This document shows, piece after piece, positions 25,210 through 33,823 of a DNA stretch of 37,143 nucleotides (its first letter is position 1; the number at the start of each line of letters is the position of its first letter). The translations under genes were made by a program, and so were the position numbers. The notes under the pieces are model-generated. The model searched no databases, had not been told where the DNA came from, and worked only from the letters and a program-made list of their open reading frames with translations. This stretch comes from Spirochaetaceae bacterium (lineage in GTDB: Bacteria > Spirochaetota > Spirochaetia > DSM-27196 > PWMO01): positions 1 through 37,143 of the forward strand of contig REDW01000083.1 of assembly GCA_007693325.1 (NCBI GenBank). The letters run 5' to 3'.

Positions 25210-25785
25210 ATGCAGGCAGTAGCAGGGACGAGCTTTATCGAGCCGTTTACGGTGGAGATCGATGTCAATCGGGGTGAAATGCCCCAGGCCAAGCACCACA
25301 TCGTGCGCAGGGCGTCGGATATGCGCGGGCACTACGCCGATGAGGAGGCGCTGGAACGGCTGATTGCCGACGGCGGTGATCCGGTGCACTACGAAGTGTT
25401 TGAAATTCCAGTACCCGAAGAGTACGGGCACCTGATGTACTGCATCAGCACGCTGCAGCCGGGCACCGTTGGCCAGGAGTGCTTTATGACCAAAGGGCAC
25501 TATCACACCGTGGTAAACACCGGCGAGACCTACTTGTGCCTTCGCGGTGAAGGCTACATGATTATGAAAACCAGCGACGGACGCTTCAACGCGCAGCCGA
25601 TGGCTCGCAACAGAATGGTCTACGTTCCGCCGTACTGGGCACACCGGTCTGTGAATACCGGCAATGAGCCGCTGGTTTCGTACTGCGTCTACGGCGCTGA
25701 AGCCGGGCACAACTACGGTGACATAGAGCAAGAGGGTTTTATCAAGCGCGTCTACAATCGCAACGGTACAATCGAGATCGTCTGA
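25210..25785 (+). CDS. Cupin-type glucose-6-phosphate isomerase-like protein
   Basis: A 191-residue single-cupin protein of the archaeal-type phosphoglucose isomerase family. Metal ligands are visible in MTKGHYHTVVNTGETYLCLRGEG (His, His, Glu) and PPYWAHRSVN (His). The family acts on fructose/glucose 6-phosphate in archaea; in this operon it may isomerise or epimerise a related sugar phosphate. The ATG at 25210 is preferred over the GTG at 25180 because AAGGAG (25197-25202) lies 7 bases upstream. The next ATG follows after one base. Confidence 0.88.
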   Translation: MQAVAGTSFIEPFTVEIDVNRGEMPQAKHHIVRRASDMRGHYADEEALERLIADGGDPVHYEVFEIPVPEEYGHLMYCISTLQPGTVGQECFMTKGHYHTVVNTGETYLCLRGEGYMIMKTSDGRFNAQPMARNRMVYVPPYWAHRSVNTGNEPLVSYCVYGAEAGHNYGDIEQEGFIKRVYNRNGTIEIV

Positions 25786-25786
25786 A

Positions 25787-26713
25787 ATGGGGCAGGTTGT
25801 AGTAACGCCACGGTCGATGACCGCACCACCTCACCCCGCGCTGGAAAAGCTGCGTCAGGCCGGCTACGAAATTCTCATGCCCGCGCCGGGCGAACAACCA
25901 ACCGAAACTCAGCTGATTGGCGCTCTGGAGAATGCTGAGGGTTACCTCGCCGGCGTTGAAAAGGTTTCGCGGAGCGTTATAGAGGCGGCGCCGCGGCTGC
26001 GCGCCATCAGCCGCAACGGTGTCGGTATCGACAACGTCGACATGGCTGCAGCCGGCGATCGCGGGATCCAGGTGCTGCGCGCAGAAGGCGTCAACGCGCG
26101 CGGCGTAGCCGAGTTGACGCTGGGGCATATGCTGGCTGCCTGCCGCCGGATCGATTTTCACGCGCACGCGCTCAGAAATCACGCGTGGCAGCGCCGTAAA
26201 GGATTGGAACTCCACGGTCGGACGGCGGGAATTGTCGGCTGCGGCCGGATCGGCCGAATGGTAGCAGAGATGTGCCTGGCGTTCGGCATGACCGTTCGTG
26301 CGTATGACCCGTATGCGGACAGCGCCTACCGCCCCAGCGGTGATTTCGCCTTTGTTACACTCGCTGAGCTGCTTGGGGTATCCGATATAATCTCATTGCA
26401 CGCTCCGGTTCCCGGTGACGGCAGGCCGTTACTGGACCGGACGTCCTTTGAGAAGATGAAGCCGGGAGTAATCGTGGTCAACACGGCACGCTTCGAGTTG
26501 CTCGATCCGCAAGCGGTACGCACGTCGCTGGATAACGGTACGGTTGCGGTTCTGACGCTCGATGCCTTTCAGTCCGAGCCGCCGCCGGACTGGAGCCTGA
26601 TCGACCACCAGAACGTCATAGCAACGCCGCACATCGGCGGGTTCACGCAGGAAAGCGTTGATCGTGTTACCGAGGTGGCAATAGATAACCTGTTGCGGGC
26701 GCTGCACGGGTGA
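25787..26713 (+). CDS. D-2-hydroxyacid dehydrogenase (phosphoglycerate dehydrogenase-like)
   Basis: A 308-residue NAD-dependent dehydrogenase of the SerA/D-isomer family. It has RNGVGIDNVDM, GVAELTLGHMLA, the nucleotide loop GIVGCGRIGRMVAEM near 146-160, HAPVPGDGRPLLD, VNTAR and the TPHIGGFTQES histidine. It lacks the ACT domain of classic SerA. It would oxidise a 2-hydroxyacid or reduce a 2-ketoacid made in the pathway. The aldonate type is plausible given the lactonase-like neighbour. Only one base separates it from the upstream stop codon. Confidence 0.9.
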   Translation: MGQVVVTPRSMTAPPHPALEKLRQAGYEILMPAPGEQPTETQLIGALENAEGYLAGVEKVSRSVIEAAPRLRAISRNGVGIDNVDMAAAGDRGIQVLRAEGVNARGVAELTLGHMLAACRRIDFHAHALRNHAWQRRKGLELHGRTAGIVGCGRIGRMVAEMCLAFGMTVRAYDPYADSAYRPSGDFAFVTLAELLGVSDIISLHAPVPGDGRPLLDRTSFEKMKPGVIVVNTARFELLDPQAVRTSLDNGTVAVLTLDAFQSEPPPDWSLIDHQNVIATPHIGGFTQESVDRVTEVAIDNLLRALHG

Positions 26714-26720
26714 GGAGCCT

Positions 26721-27620
26721 ATGAAGCTTCGATTCTCGCCGCTGCCGTGTGCCGCTGTTCCTCTGCAGCGCGAGGAAATGCCGGCCGGTGTTGCACTGCG
26801 CATCCACTGGCTTGGGCAGGCCGGGTTCTTGATCGATAGCCGGGGCCTTCGGCTGGTAATCGACCCGTATCTCTCCGATAGCCTGGCCGAGAAGTACCGC
26901 GGTAAGCGCTTTGCGCATACACGCATGATGGCGCCGCCGATAGCTCCATCGCAGCTGTGCGACGTGGACTGGGTTCTCTCGACTCACAGCCACACCGATC
27001 ACCTCGACCCGGGAACGCTGCCGCTGTTGGCACAGTCCAATCCGGCGTGCCGCTTCCTGGTGCCGCGGTCGGCAGAGAGCGCGGCGCTGCAGCGCGGTGT
27101 TCCGGCCGACCGGCTGGTCTTGTGCAATACCGGTGACAGCATTACGCTGCCCGGTACGGCGGTATCGGCTGCCGCGGCACGCGTTGCGGTGACACCGGCG
27201 GCACACGAGCAGCGCCAACTGGATGACGCGGGCAACGATATCTTTCTGGGTTACGTGATCGATTTCAACGGGGTCACTGTCTATCACTCGGGCGACACGG
27301 TACCGTTTGCCGGGTTGAGAACTGCGTTAGCTGGATGTGCAGTGGACATTGCGCTCTTGCCGGTAAACGGCCGCGATGAGCAGCGCACGGCTAACGGGGT
27401 TCCGGGCAACATGACGCTGGATGAAGCAATCGACCTGGCCTGTGAGCTGGATGTTGTGGCATTGATCGGACATCATTTTGACATGTTTGATTTCAATACC
27501 CTTGATCGCGGGTGGGGCGAGGACCGCATTGCCGAGCGGCTACCGAACAAGCAGGACCGCTATCTCCTGGCCCGACCGGGATTGTGTTACGAGGTCGGCA
27601 ATGGTACAAGAAACGAGTGA
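26721..27620 (+). CDS. Metallo-beta-lactamase-fold hydrolase (UlaG/lactonase-like)
   Basis: A 299-residue cytosolic hydrolase. LRIHWLGQAGFLID opens the fold. THSHTDHLDPG is the metal-binding HxHxDH motif near 90-95, and further ligand candidates are in TPAAHEQ, YHSGDT (Asp) and ALIGHHFDMF (His). These fit the UlaG group, which includes L-ascorbate-6-phosphate lactonase, so opening a sugar lactone (possibly phosphorylated) is a reasonable guess. Its last 20 bases overlap the start of the phosphatase gene. Confidence 0.85.
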   Translation: MKLRFSPLPCAAVPLQREEMPAGVALRIHWLGQAGFLIDSRGLRLVIDPYLSDSLAEKYRGKRFAHTRMMAPPIAPSQLCDVDWVLSTHSHTDHLDPGTLPLLAQSNPACRFLVPRSAESAALQRGVPADRLVLCNTGDSITLPGTAVSAAAARVAVTPAAHEQRQLDDAGNDIFLGYVIDFNGVTVYHSGDTVPFAGLRTALAGCAVDIALLPVNGRDEQRTANGVPGNMTLDEAIDLACELDVVALIGHHFDMFDFNTLDRGWGEDRIAERLPNKQDRYLLARPGLCYEVGNGTRNE

Positions 27621-28368
27621 ACTGTTGAATGCAGCCACAGCTGCAGCCACCCAGGCCGGCGAGCTGATTGCCTCTCGGCTGACGCACGACAACGTTGTAA
27701 ACGAGATGTACGCTCACGATGTCAAGCTGGCGGTTGACGTGGAGAGCCAGGAGCTCATAAGCGGTGTGCTGCTGGGGGCTTTCCCCGATCACGGCATTGT
27801 GGGCGAAGAGGGCACCGCGGGCAACGCCGCATCGCCATATCAGTGGATTGTCGATCCAATCGATGGTACGGTGAACTTCTTCTACGGCATCCCGCATTTC
27901 TGTGTTTCGGTCGCACTGCAGTACAACCAGGCAACGGTCATAGGCGTCATATACGATCCAATGGTCAATGAGCTCTGGACGGTCAGCGAGTCAGGCGGAG
28001 CGTATCGAAACGGCAAAGCCGTAACCGTCAGCGGCCGGCGGCAGCTTTCCGAAGCGCTGGTCAGTGTGGGCTTTGCCAAGCGGCCCGAGGCTCTGGAACA
28101 CAGTATCGATCGTTACCGTGTACTTGCGCCGGCGGTCAGAAAGATCCGCATGCTCGGGAGCGCAGCGCTCGCAATGGCCTACGTGGCCAGCGGCAGACTG
28201 GACGCCTATATTGAGGAACAGGTCAGTATCTGGGATATTGCCGCCGGGCGCCTGCTGGTCGAACGCGCCGGAGGTACGGTTGCACTGACGCCGCACGCTG
28301 ACCACTCCGATTGGTTCTCGATTGTGTGCAGTAACGGCCTGGTCCCGATTGAGGCGCTGCTACGGTGA
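27601..28368 (+). CDS. Inositol monophosphatase-family phosphatase
   Basis: A 255-residue magnesium-dependent phosphatase. GIVGEEG (65-71), WIVDPIDGTVNF and WDIAAGRLLVERAGG carry the conserved Glu, Asp-Asp and Asp ligands, and DVKLAVDVESQ matches the first family block. Members dephosphorylate inositol phosphates, fructose bisphosphate, histidinol phosphate and others. It is the last gene of the run. The ATG at 27601 is chosen because it begins the family-like sequence and has a GAGG-like site; the longer frame lies inside the previous gene. Confidence 0.9.
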   Translation: MVQETSELLNAATAAATQAGELIASRLTHDNVVNEMYAHDVKLAVDVESQELISGVLLGAFPDHGIVGEEGTAGNAASPYQWIVDPIDGTVNFFYGIPHFCVSVALQYNQATVIGVIYDPMVNELWTVSESGGAYRNGKAVTVSGRRQLSEALVSVGFAKRPEALEHSIDRYRVLAPAVRKIRMLGSAALAMAYVASGRLDAYIEEQVSIWDIAAGRLLVERAGGTVALTPHADHSDWFSIVCSNGLVPIEALLR

Positions 28369-28547
28369 GTGGTCGGCGGGGCGGTTGGTCTCACCTCCTG
28401 CCTTTGCTGCCAATCAGGCGGCACGTGGCGCAAAAACCGGCGGGATACAACACAAAGCGTCTCCCGCTGCTGTAGAAATCCTCTGCAGGGTACGGCATTC
28501 TGCCAAATATACTAGCAAATCATCAGATACCTCAGGATAGAAACGGC

Positions 28548-28575
28548 TTGACAGGTGGCCGCGGTGGTGTATAAT
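28548..28575 (+). promoter_or_regulatory. Consensus sigma-70-type promoter of the second sugar operon
   Basis: Both hexamers are perfect: TTGACA (28548-28553) and TATAAT (28570-28575), with 16 bases between. The start would be near 28582. Such a strong promoter just ahead of an operator-like dyad suggests tight repression. Confidence 0.85.
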
Positions 28576-28585
28576 TAGATTATCG

Positions 28586-28618
28586 TAACAATTGTGTTAG
28601 CTGTAACGTGAATTGTTA
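28586..28618. promoter_or_regulatory. Operator-like dyad downstream of the promoter
   Basis: TAACAATT (28586-28593) and AATTGTTA (28611-28618) are exact inverted repeats. An inner pair, GTTA (28596-28599) and TAAC (28604-28607), is nearly concentric. The right arm continues into TTGTTATCA, shared with the deoR promoter. A repressor here would block the polymerase just after the start. Confidence 0.6.
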
Positions 28619-28741
28619 TCAATGAAACAGCGTGATGGTCCGCAGGATTTCACGCTGGACTTGGAGGCGCTGACGAAAGGAGAACTCAGACACGGATCGC
28701 GAAAGAAACCGAATTCGAGAAGCGTATCGGAGGTAACAAGT

Positions 28742-29494
28742 ATGAGATTGAAGGATAAGGTTGTCATTGTGACTGGCGCCGCGCAGGGGATTGGTAAGGC
28801 GTACGCTGTAGGCGTAGCCAGGGAAGGCGCCAAGGTTGTGGTGGCGGATGTGGACGACAGTGGTGGAGCAGCGGTTGCGGAGGAGATCACCAAAGCCGGG
28901 GGCAAAGCGGTATTCGTCCATACCGATGTGAGCAGCAAGACAGACGCCGAGAAGATGGTGAAAGCCGCTGTTGATACGTTTGGCAGGCTGGACGCGCTGG
29001 TGAACAACGCAGCGATTCTCGATGCTGAACCGGTGGATCAGATAACCGAGGCAGCGTGGGACCGGCAGATGGCGGTAAACGCCAAAGGAACGTTGTTCTG
29101 TTCGCAGGCCGCGGTAGCGGTAATGAAGAAGCAGAAATACGGAAAAATCGTGAATATCTCATCGATCGGCGCGATGGCGGCCCAGCCTGGGCTGTGTGCG
29201 TATCATTCAACCAAAGCGGTAATCTTTACCATCACGCGTTCGTTTGCGCTCGAATTGATCGATTCCAATATTCAGGTAAATGCAGTGGTGCCAGGCACGA
29301 CTAACACCGGTATGGCCGAGCGTGCGATGCAGGATCCGGCCTTCAAGGAGAGGGTGGTTGGGACTATCCCAATCGGCAGGTTAGGAAACCCCGAGGAGCT
29401 CCTTGGTGCGGTCGTCTATTTTGCATCTGACGATTCCAGCTATTGTACCGGGCAGACTCTGATAGTGGACGGTGGCGTGCTCATGGCGTGCTGA
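28742..29494 (+). CDS. Short-chain dehydrogenase/reductase
   Basis: A 250-residue NAD(P)-dependent SDR, probably a polyol or keto-sugar dehydrogenase. TGAAQGIG (residues 10-17) is the cofactor loop, LVNNAAI the NNAG-like motif, ISSIGAMAAQPGLCAYHSTKA the Ser-Tyr-Lys catalytic set, and a VDGG end is present. The ATG at 28742 has GGAGGT about 8 bases upstream. It is the first gene of the second operon. Confidence 0.92.
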   Translation: MRLKDKVVIVTGAAQGIGKAYAVGVAREGAKVVVADVDDSGGAAVAEEITKAGGKAVFVHTDVSSKTDAEKMVKAAVDTFGRLDALVNNAAILDAEPVDQITEAAWDRQMAVNAKGTLFCSQAAVAVMKKQKYGKIVNISSIGAMAAQPGLCAYHSTKAVIFTITRSFALELIDSNIQVNAVVPGTTNTGMAERAMQDPAFKERVVGTIPIGRLGNPEELLGAVVYFASDDSSYCTGQTLIVDGGVLMAC

Positions 29495-29550
29495 AACACC
29501 CGTGTGTAGCACTTGAGGAACAAGACAGAACACCAGTGGGGGATGGACGA

Positions 29551-31125
29551 ATGCCGGAACACGAGAACCTTGTAGAAATTGAAAAGATGACCAAACGATA
29601 TCCTGGTGTCATCGCGCTGGACAACGTTGACTTCACGATACGAAAGGGCGAAGCGCATGTTCTGGTCGGTGAGAATGGTGCCGGAAAAAGCACGCTGGTC
29701 AAGATACTCTGCGGAGCGACCGTGGCCGATGAGTGCCAAAGCTTTGTCATCGACGGACGGCCGGCTGCGATTCGCACTCCCAAAGACGCCATAGGGTACG
29801 GGATCGCTGCTATCCAGCAGCAATTCAGTCTGGTGGGAGAGATGAATGTAGCCGACAACCTGTTTCTCGGCCGGGAGTTCCGCGACTCGGTTGGCAAGGT
29901 TGACGAGAAGCGTACCCATGAGGAAGCACGCCGCGCGCTCGCAGATATGGGCGTCGACATAGACCCTTATGCCAAGGTCGGGCGGCTGAGTGCCAGTAAC
30001 CAGCAGGTGATCGAAATCTGCAAGGCGCTTTCACAGGATCCGAAACTACTGATAATGGATGAGCCAACGTCTGGATTGACACGAGATGAGATCAGGCGAC
30101 TGTTCGAAATCCTGGCGCGATTGCGCGAACGCGGCATTACAATGCTCTATATCAGCCATCGCCTCGAAGAAGTCTTCGAGGTTGGGCAGCGGGTCACCGT
30201 GCTTCGTAACGGACGCAACGTTCTCGAAGCCAATCTGAGTGAGATCGATCATGCGGGGCTGACCAAGGCAATTGTTGGACAGGATCTCGAGCGACGGTAT
30301 CCCAAAGAGGACGCCGAGATAGGAGCTGTTGCTCTTTCGGTAAGAGGTCTCAGCAACGACAAGACGAAACCGGTGCTGCGTGATGTATCGTTCGACGTTC
30401 GATCCGGCGAGATACTGGCAATTTACGGTATTCTGGGCTGCGGCAAGGACCAGCTCGCAGAAACGCTTTTCGGACGGACGCCTGCAAGCGCCGGAAGCAT
30501 GACGGTGGGCGGTAAAGAAGTGGAGGTCACAAGTCCTGAAGATGCCATAGGCTGCGGAATGGGGTACCTGACCGAGGATCGCCACCGCGACGGACTCGTG
30601 GAGTTGGCTTCGCTGATGGAGAATCTGAGTCTTCCTTCACTATCAAGGAAATTCAGCGGCTTCGCTCAACTGAAGCTGGAAGCTGAGCGCGCTGCAGCCG
30701 AGGAGTTCCGTCAGAGGCTGGACTTGCACGCACCGAATGTCGACGTGCTGGCCCGCAATCTGAGCGGTGGGAACCAACAGAAGGTGGTGTTCGGCAAATG
30801 GTTGCTAACGGATGCCAGCATCCTCATCCTCAACGAGCCAACCAAGGGTATCGACATTGGGTCCAAGGCGCATATCTTTCAGCTGATGGTTGAGCAAGCG
30901 CAGAAAGGTGCTGCGGTAGTGTTGCTGACCAATGAGCTCGAAGAGGCTGTAGAGATGGGAGATCGAGTGCTGGTGATGCTGAATGGGCGCGTGATGAAAG
31001 AAGTCAGTCGCGCCGAAATTCTGTCGGGCGATACCACCGCAGACGAAATACTGCGGATAGCAACACAGCGGATCGGAGAAGATGGGCAAATAGCGGTCAG
31101 CCAGACCAAACAACAGAATACGTAA
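29551..31125 (+). CDS. Sugar ABC transporter ATPase with two ATP-binding domains (RbsA/MglA type)
   Basis: A 524-residue fused ATPase of the simple-sugar import class. The first domain has Walker A GENGAGKST, a degenerate signature LSASNQQVIEICKAL and Walker B LLIMDEPTSGL. The second has a reduced Walker A (GILGCGKDQLAE), canonical LSGGNQQKVVFGKWL and Walker B ILILNEPTKGID with Asn in place of the usual Asp. RbsA-type proteins also have a degenerate second nucleotide site. It needs a permease and a binding protein, yet neither is adjacent. A 24-codon ORF follows where the permease gene would be expected, so the transporter may be broken or its partners may lie elsewhere. Confidence 0.92.
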   Translation: MPEHENLVEIEKMTKRYPGVIALDNVDFTIRKGEAHVLVGENGAGKSTLVKILCGATVADECQSFVIDGRPAAIRTPKDAIGYGIAAIQQQFSLVGEMNVADNLFLGREFRDSVGKVDEKRTHEEARRALADMGVDIDPYAKVGRLSASNQQVIEICKALSQDPKLLIMDEPTSGLTRDEIRRLFEILARLRERGITMLYISHRLEEVFEVGQRVTVLRNGRNVLEANLSEIDHAGLTKAIVGQDLERRYPKEDAEIGAVALSVRGLSNDKTKPVLRDVSFDVRSGEILAIYGILGCGKDQLAETLFGRTPASAGSMTVGGKEVEVTSPEDAIGCGMGYLTEDRHRDGLVELASLMENLSLPSLSRKFSGFAQLKLEAERAAAEEFRQRLDLHAPNVDVLARNLSGGNQQKVVFGKWLLTDASILILNEPTKGIDIGSKAHIFQLMVEQAQKGAAVVLLTNELEEAVEMGDRVLVMLNGRVMKEVSRAEILSGDTTADEILRIATQRIGEDGQIAVSQTKQQNT

Positions 31126-31138
31126 GAGGGGTTTTCAG

Positions 31139-31213
31139 ATGGGTGCAGTTCAGCAGGAAATGAACAAGAAGACGAGCGATCCCGCTCTGTCTTCAGGGGA
31201 ACGATACGCATGA
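31139..31213 (+). pseudogene. 24-codon ORF, possible remnant of a deleted permease gene
   Basis: After the ATPase stop, GAGGGG is followed by ATG at 31139 and a 24-residue frame (MGAVQQEMNKKTSDPALSSG, then ERYA) ending in TGA at 31211-31213, which overlaps the kinase ATG (ATGA). The polar N-terminus with good signals looks like the beginning of an RbsC-type permease whose body and the binding-protein gene were lost. It could instead be a small coupling peptide. The interpretation is tentative. Confidence 0.35.
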
Positions 31214-32721
31214 AAACCAAGTATATAATGGCGATTGACCAGGGGACCACCGGAACCCGGGTAATACTCTTTGACCGTAACGGGTCTCCGCTAACATCCA
31301 GCTACGAAGAGGTCGATCAGTTGTATCCGCACCCCGGATGGGTTGAACACGATCCGATGCAGTACTACGAGGGAGCCCTTCGTGGGATGAATCAGGTCCT
31401 GCAGCAGTCGGGGGCTTCAGCAGCCCAGATCGCGGCCATCGGCATAAGCTGCCAGAGAGAGACTACGGTGTTGTGGGACCGGGAAACCGGAGCGCCCCTG
31501 ACGAACGCCATCGTGTGGATGTGCCGCCGGTCCGCCAGGATATGCGAAAGCTTGAAGCAGGCCGGCCTCGAAACCACGGTGCGCGAACGAACGGGACTGG
31601 TAATCGATCCGTACTTCTCCGGTTCCAAGATCAAATGGATTCTGGATGAAATTCCCGGTGCCAGAGAACTATCGGAGCGCGGGCGGGTCTGTATGGGTAC
31701 CGTTGACTCGTGGCTGATGTGGAACCTCAGTGGGGGCCGCTATCACGTGACCGATTACTCGAACGCGTCGCGAACGATGCTGCTCGATATCCATACGCTG
31801 AAGTGGGATCAGGATTTGATGGCTGCCCTGAGCGTGCCCGAGTCGATTATGCCGGAATTGCATCCATCAAGCGGGATTATGGCCTATACCGACGAGTCAA
31901 TCTGTGGCGCCAGAATACCGATTGCCGGGGTTGCAGGCGATCAACACGCGGCGACCTTCGGACAAGCGTGTTTTGAACCCGGGATGGCGAAAAACTCCTA
32001 CGGTACCGGTTTGGCGCTTATGATGAACACTGGTTCCACGCCGGTGCCCTCCAAGCATGGCCTTACCACCAATCTGGGATGGCACGTCGACGGACGGGTG
32101 GACTACGCGTTGGAGGGGGTGATCTTTACCGGCGGTGCCGCGCCCCACTGGCTGCGGGACGGTATCAAGATTGTGAGTGACGTTGCGGATTCCGAGCGGC
32201 TGGCCTCGCAGGTTGCCGACACCGGTGGAGTCTACCTTGTGCCGGCGTTCACCGGATTGTGTGCACCGTATTGGGACATGTACGCGCGCGGTCTGATCAT
32301 AGGGATCACGCGTGGCACAAGCCAGGAGCACCTGGCGCGTGCGGCCCTCGAGTCAATCGCTTATCAGACGGTGGACGTGCTTGAAGCAATGGTGACGGAT
32401 TCTGGTCACAAGATGGAGTCTCTTCGTGTAGATGGCGGAGCAACCGTCAACAGCTTCCTGATGCAGTTTCAGGCTGATATGCTGGGTCTTCCGATCGAAG
32501 TTCCGGCAGTCACCGAGATGGCGGCCCTGGGGGCTGCCTACCTTGCAGGTCTGGGTGTAGGGTACTGGCAGAGCAAGAGCGAACTATCATCGAATTGGAA
32601 GAGAGCAAAGCTGTTTGAGCCCAGGATGAGCGCTGATCACCGCGATAGCTTGTACTCCGGTTGGAAGGAAGCGGTGAAACGCTCTTTGGGCTGGGCCCGG
32701 ATCACGGAAGGAATGGTTTAG
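31210..32721 (+). CDS. FGGY-family kinase, glycerol kinase-like
   Basis: A 503-residue kinase very close in length and motifs to GlpK. It has MAIDQGTTGTRVILFD, GISCQRETTVLWDRETG with the Arg-Glu that bind glycerol, NAIVWMCRRSA, DPYFSGSKIKWIL, and the catalytic Asp in VAGDQHAATFGQ. The usual GDQQAAL has His for the second Gln, and MAKNSYGTGLALMMNTG replaces the usual CFMLMNTG. Glycerol is possible, but the DeoC and dehydrogenase neighbours and these changes allow another small polyol such as erythritol. The start overlaps the 24-codon ORF. Confidence 0.85.
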   Translation: MKTKYIMAIDQGTTGTRVILFDRNGSPLTSSYEEVDQLYPHPGWVEHDPMQYYEGALRGMNQVLQQSGASAAQIAAIGISCQRETTVLWDRETGAPLTNAIVWMCRRSARICESLKQAGLETTVRERTGLVIDPYFSGSKIKWILDEIPGARELSERGRVCMGTVDSWLMWNLSGGRYHVTDYSNASRTMLLDIHTLKWDQDLMAALSVPESIMPELHPSSGIMAYTDESICGARIPIAGVAGDQHAATFGQACFEPGMAKNSYGTGLALMMNTGSTPVPSKHGLTTNLGWHVDGRVDYALEGVIFTGGAAPHWLRDGIKIVSDVADSERLASQVADTGGVYLVPAFTGLCAPYWDMYARGLIIGITRGTSQEHLARAALESIAYQTVDVLEAMVTDSGHKMESLRVDGGATVNSFLMQFQADMLGLPIEVPAVTEMAALGAAYLAGLGVGYWQSKSELSSNWKRAKLFEPRMSADHRDSLYSGWKEAVKRSLGWARITEGMV

Positions 32722-32722
32722 T

Positions 32723-33820
32723 GTGCAGAGCGGTACGATGAGAGCCGGCGCAATCTGTGGTATCCCGAACGATGTCCGGATCTTGAGTGTTGCAGCTCCG
32801 GATGTCGGACCTGACGATGTGATCGTGACCCCTAAGCGCGTGGGCCTGTGCATGACAAACGTGAAGATGGCTCGCTACGGCTACTACGCGATCGATCAGC
32901 GTGGGCTACCGTTTATCGAGGGGCACGAAGTCGCCGGGGAAGTGGTGGCGGTGGGGCGCAACGTCTCAGAATACCGTACGGGAGACCGTGTAGTGGTCTA
33001 TGTCTACGTCCCCTGTCACAACTGTCACTTCTGTCGTAAAGGGCATCCTACCATGTGCGAGAATTTCATCCTTGGCGGAATCTATCCCGGCGGTTGGGCA
33101 GAGCGTGTCAAAGTGTCGCGCGAGGATGACTTCTCGCGTCGGCTGCACAAGATCGCCGACGGGATAAGCTATGACGACGCAGCGATGCTGGAACCCTTGT
33201 CATGTGTGGTTCATTCGATCGATCGTGCTGGTCCACGCCTGGGAGAAAAGGTTATCGTAATCGGCGCCGGATTCATGGGGCTTCTGCACAGTGCTCTGCT
33301 GGCACGGTATCCGCTGGACCTCAACCTGAGTGTCGATCTGTCGGAGTTTCGGCTGAAATACGCTCGTCGAGCAGGGGCATCCCATGTCCTGCGCAATGAG
33401 GGCGAAGATCAAGTGATAGAGCAAGTGATGGAGATCACTGCAGGTTACGGAGCCGACCTGGTTTTTGAGGTTACCGGCAGCGTCCAGGCCTACAATCTCG
33501 CTGTGAAGCTGCTCGGCAAGGGCGGCCGAGCCCTGTTTTTCGGGGGTACCCCGTCTGCTGATCCTATGCACGTAAACCCGCGTGCGCTGCACTACGACAT
33601 GCTGCAGTTGATCGGCGTGCAGAGTGCCGAGGACCAGCACGTCGCTCGGGCTATGAACCTGATTAACACCGGAAGCGTAGGTTTCCAGGGCCTGATTACT
33701 CACAGATTCACAATGGAGCAGCTGCACGAGGCCATCCTGTTCCCGCAGGATGCCGATAAACGCGAACAGATGGTGAAGGCAATGGTTCACGGCTTTGACA
33801 GTGAAATAGTCGCGGGCTGA
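32723..33820 (+). CDS. Zinc-dependent medium-chain dehydrogenase
   Basis: A 365-residue dehydrogenase. The catalytic zinc region reads VGLCMTNVKMARYG, where the common CGTD is CMTN. GHEVAGE is intact. The structural cysteines are in CHNCHFCRKGHPTMC. The cofactor loop is VIGAGFMGLLHS, followed by VTGS. GTG at 32723, with an AAGGAA stretch about 11 bases upstream, is used as the start; an ATG at 32738 is an alternative. It lies one base after the kinase stop. It probably oxidises the polyol or a derived alcohol. Confidence 0.85.
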   Translation: MQSGTMRAGAICGIPNDVRILSVAAPDVGPDDVIVTPKRVGLCMTNVKMARYGYYAIDQRGLPFIEGHEVAGEVVAVGRNVSEYRTGDRVVVYVYVPCHNCHFCRKGHPTMCENFILGGIYPGGWAERVKVSREDDFSRRLHKIADGISYDDAAMLEPLSCVVHSIDRAGPRLGEKVIVIGAGFMGLLHSALLARYPLDLNLSVDLSEFRLKYARRAGASHVLRNEGEDQVIEQVMEITAGYGADLVFEVTGSVQAYNLAVKLLGKGGRALFFGGTPSADPMHVNPRALHYDMLQLIGVQSAEDQHVARAMNLINTGSVGFQGLITHRFTMEQLHEAILFPQDADKREQMVKAMVHGFDSEIVAG

Positions 33821-33823
33821 GAT

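Larger units (their letters stand above)
28369..28741. other. Intergenic region with a long leader
   Basis: No gene is seen in this 373-base gap. The first 170 bases hold only a weak inverted repeat (GCGGGA/TCCCGC around 28440-28475). A consensus promoter and an operator-like dyad follow. The remaining leader of about 160 bases is open in frame with the SDR from an ATG at 28622, but that stretch has no ribosome binding site and no family sequence. Confidence 0.6.

Noticed and set aside
28622-28741. N-terminal extension of the SDR from an upstream ATG
   Set aside because: The extension is unlike any SDR N-terminus. The ATG at 28742 has a GGAGGT site and begins the family sequence.
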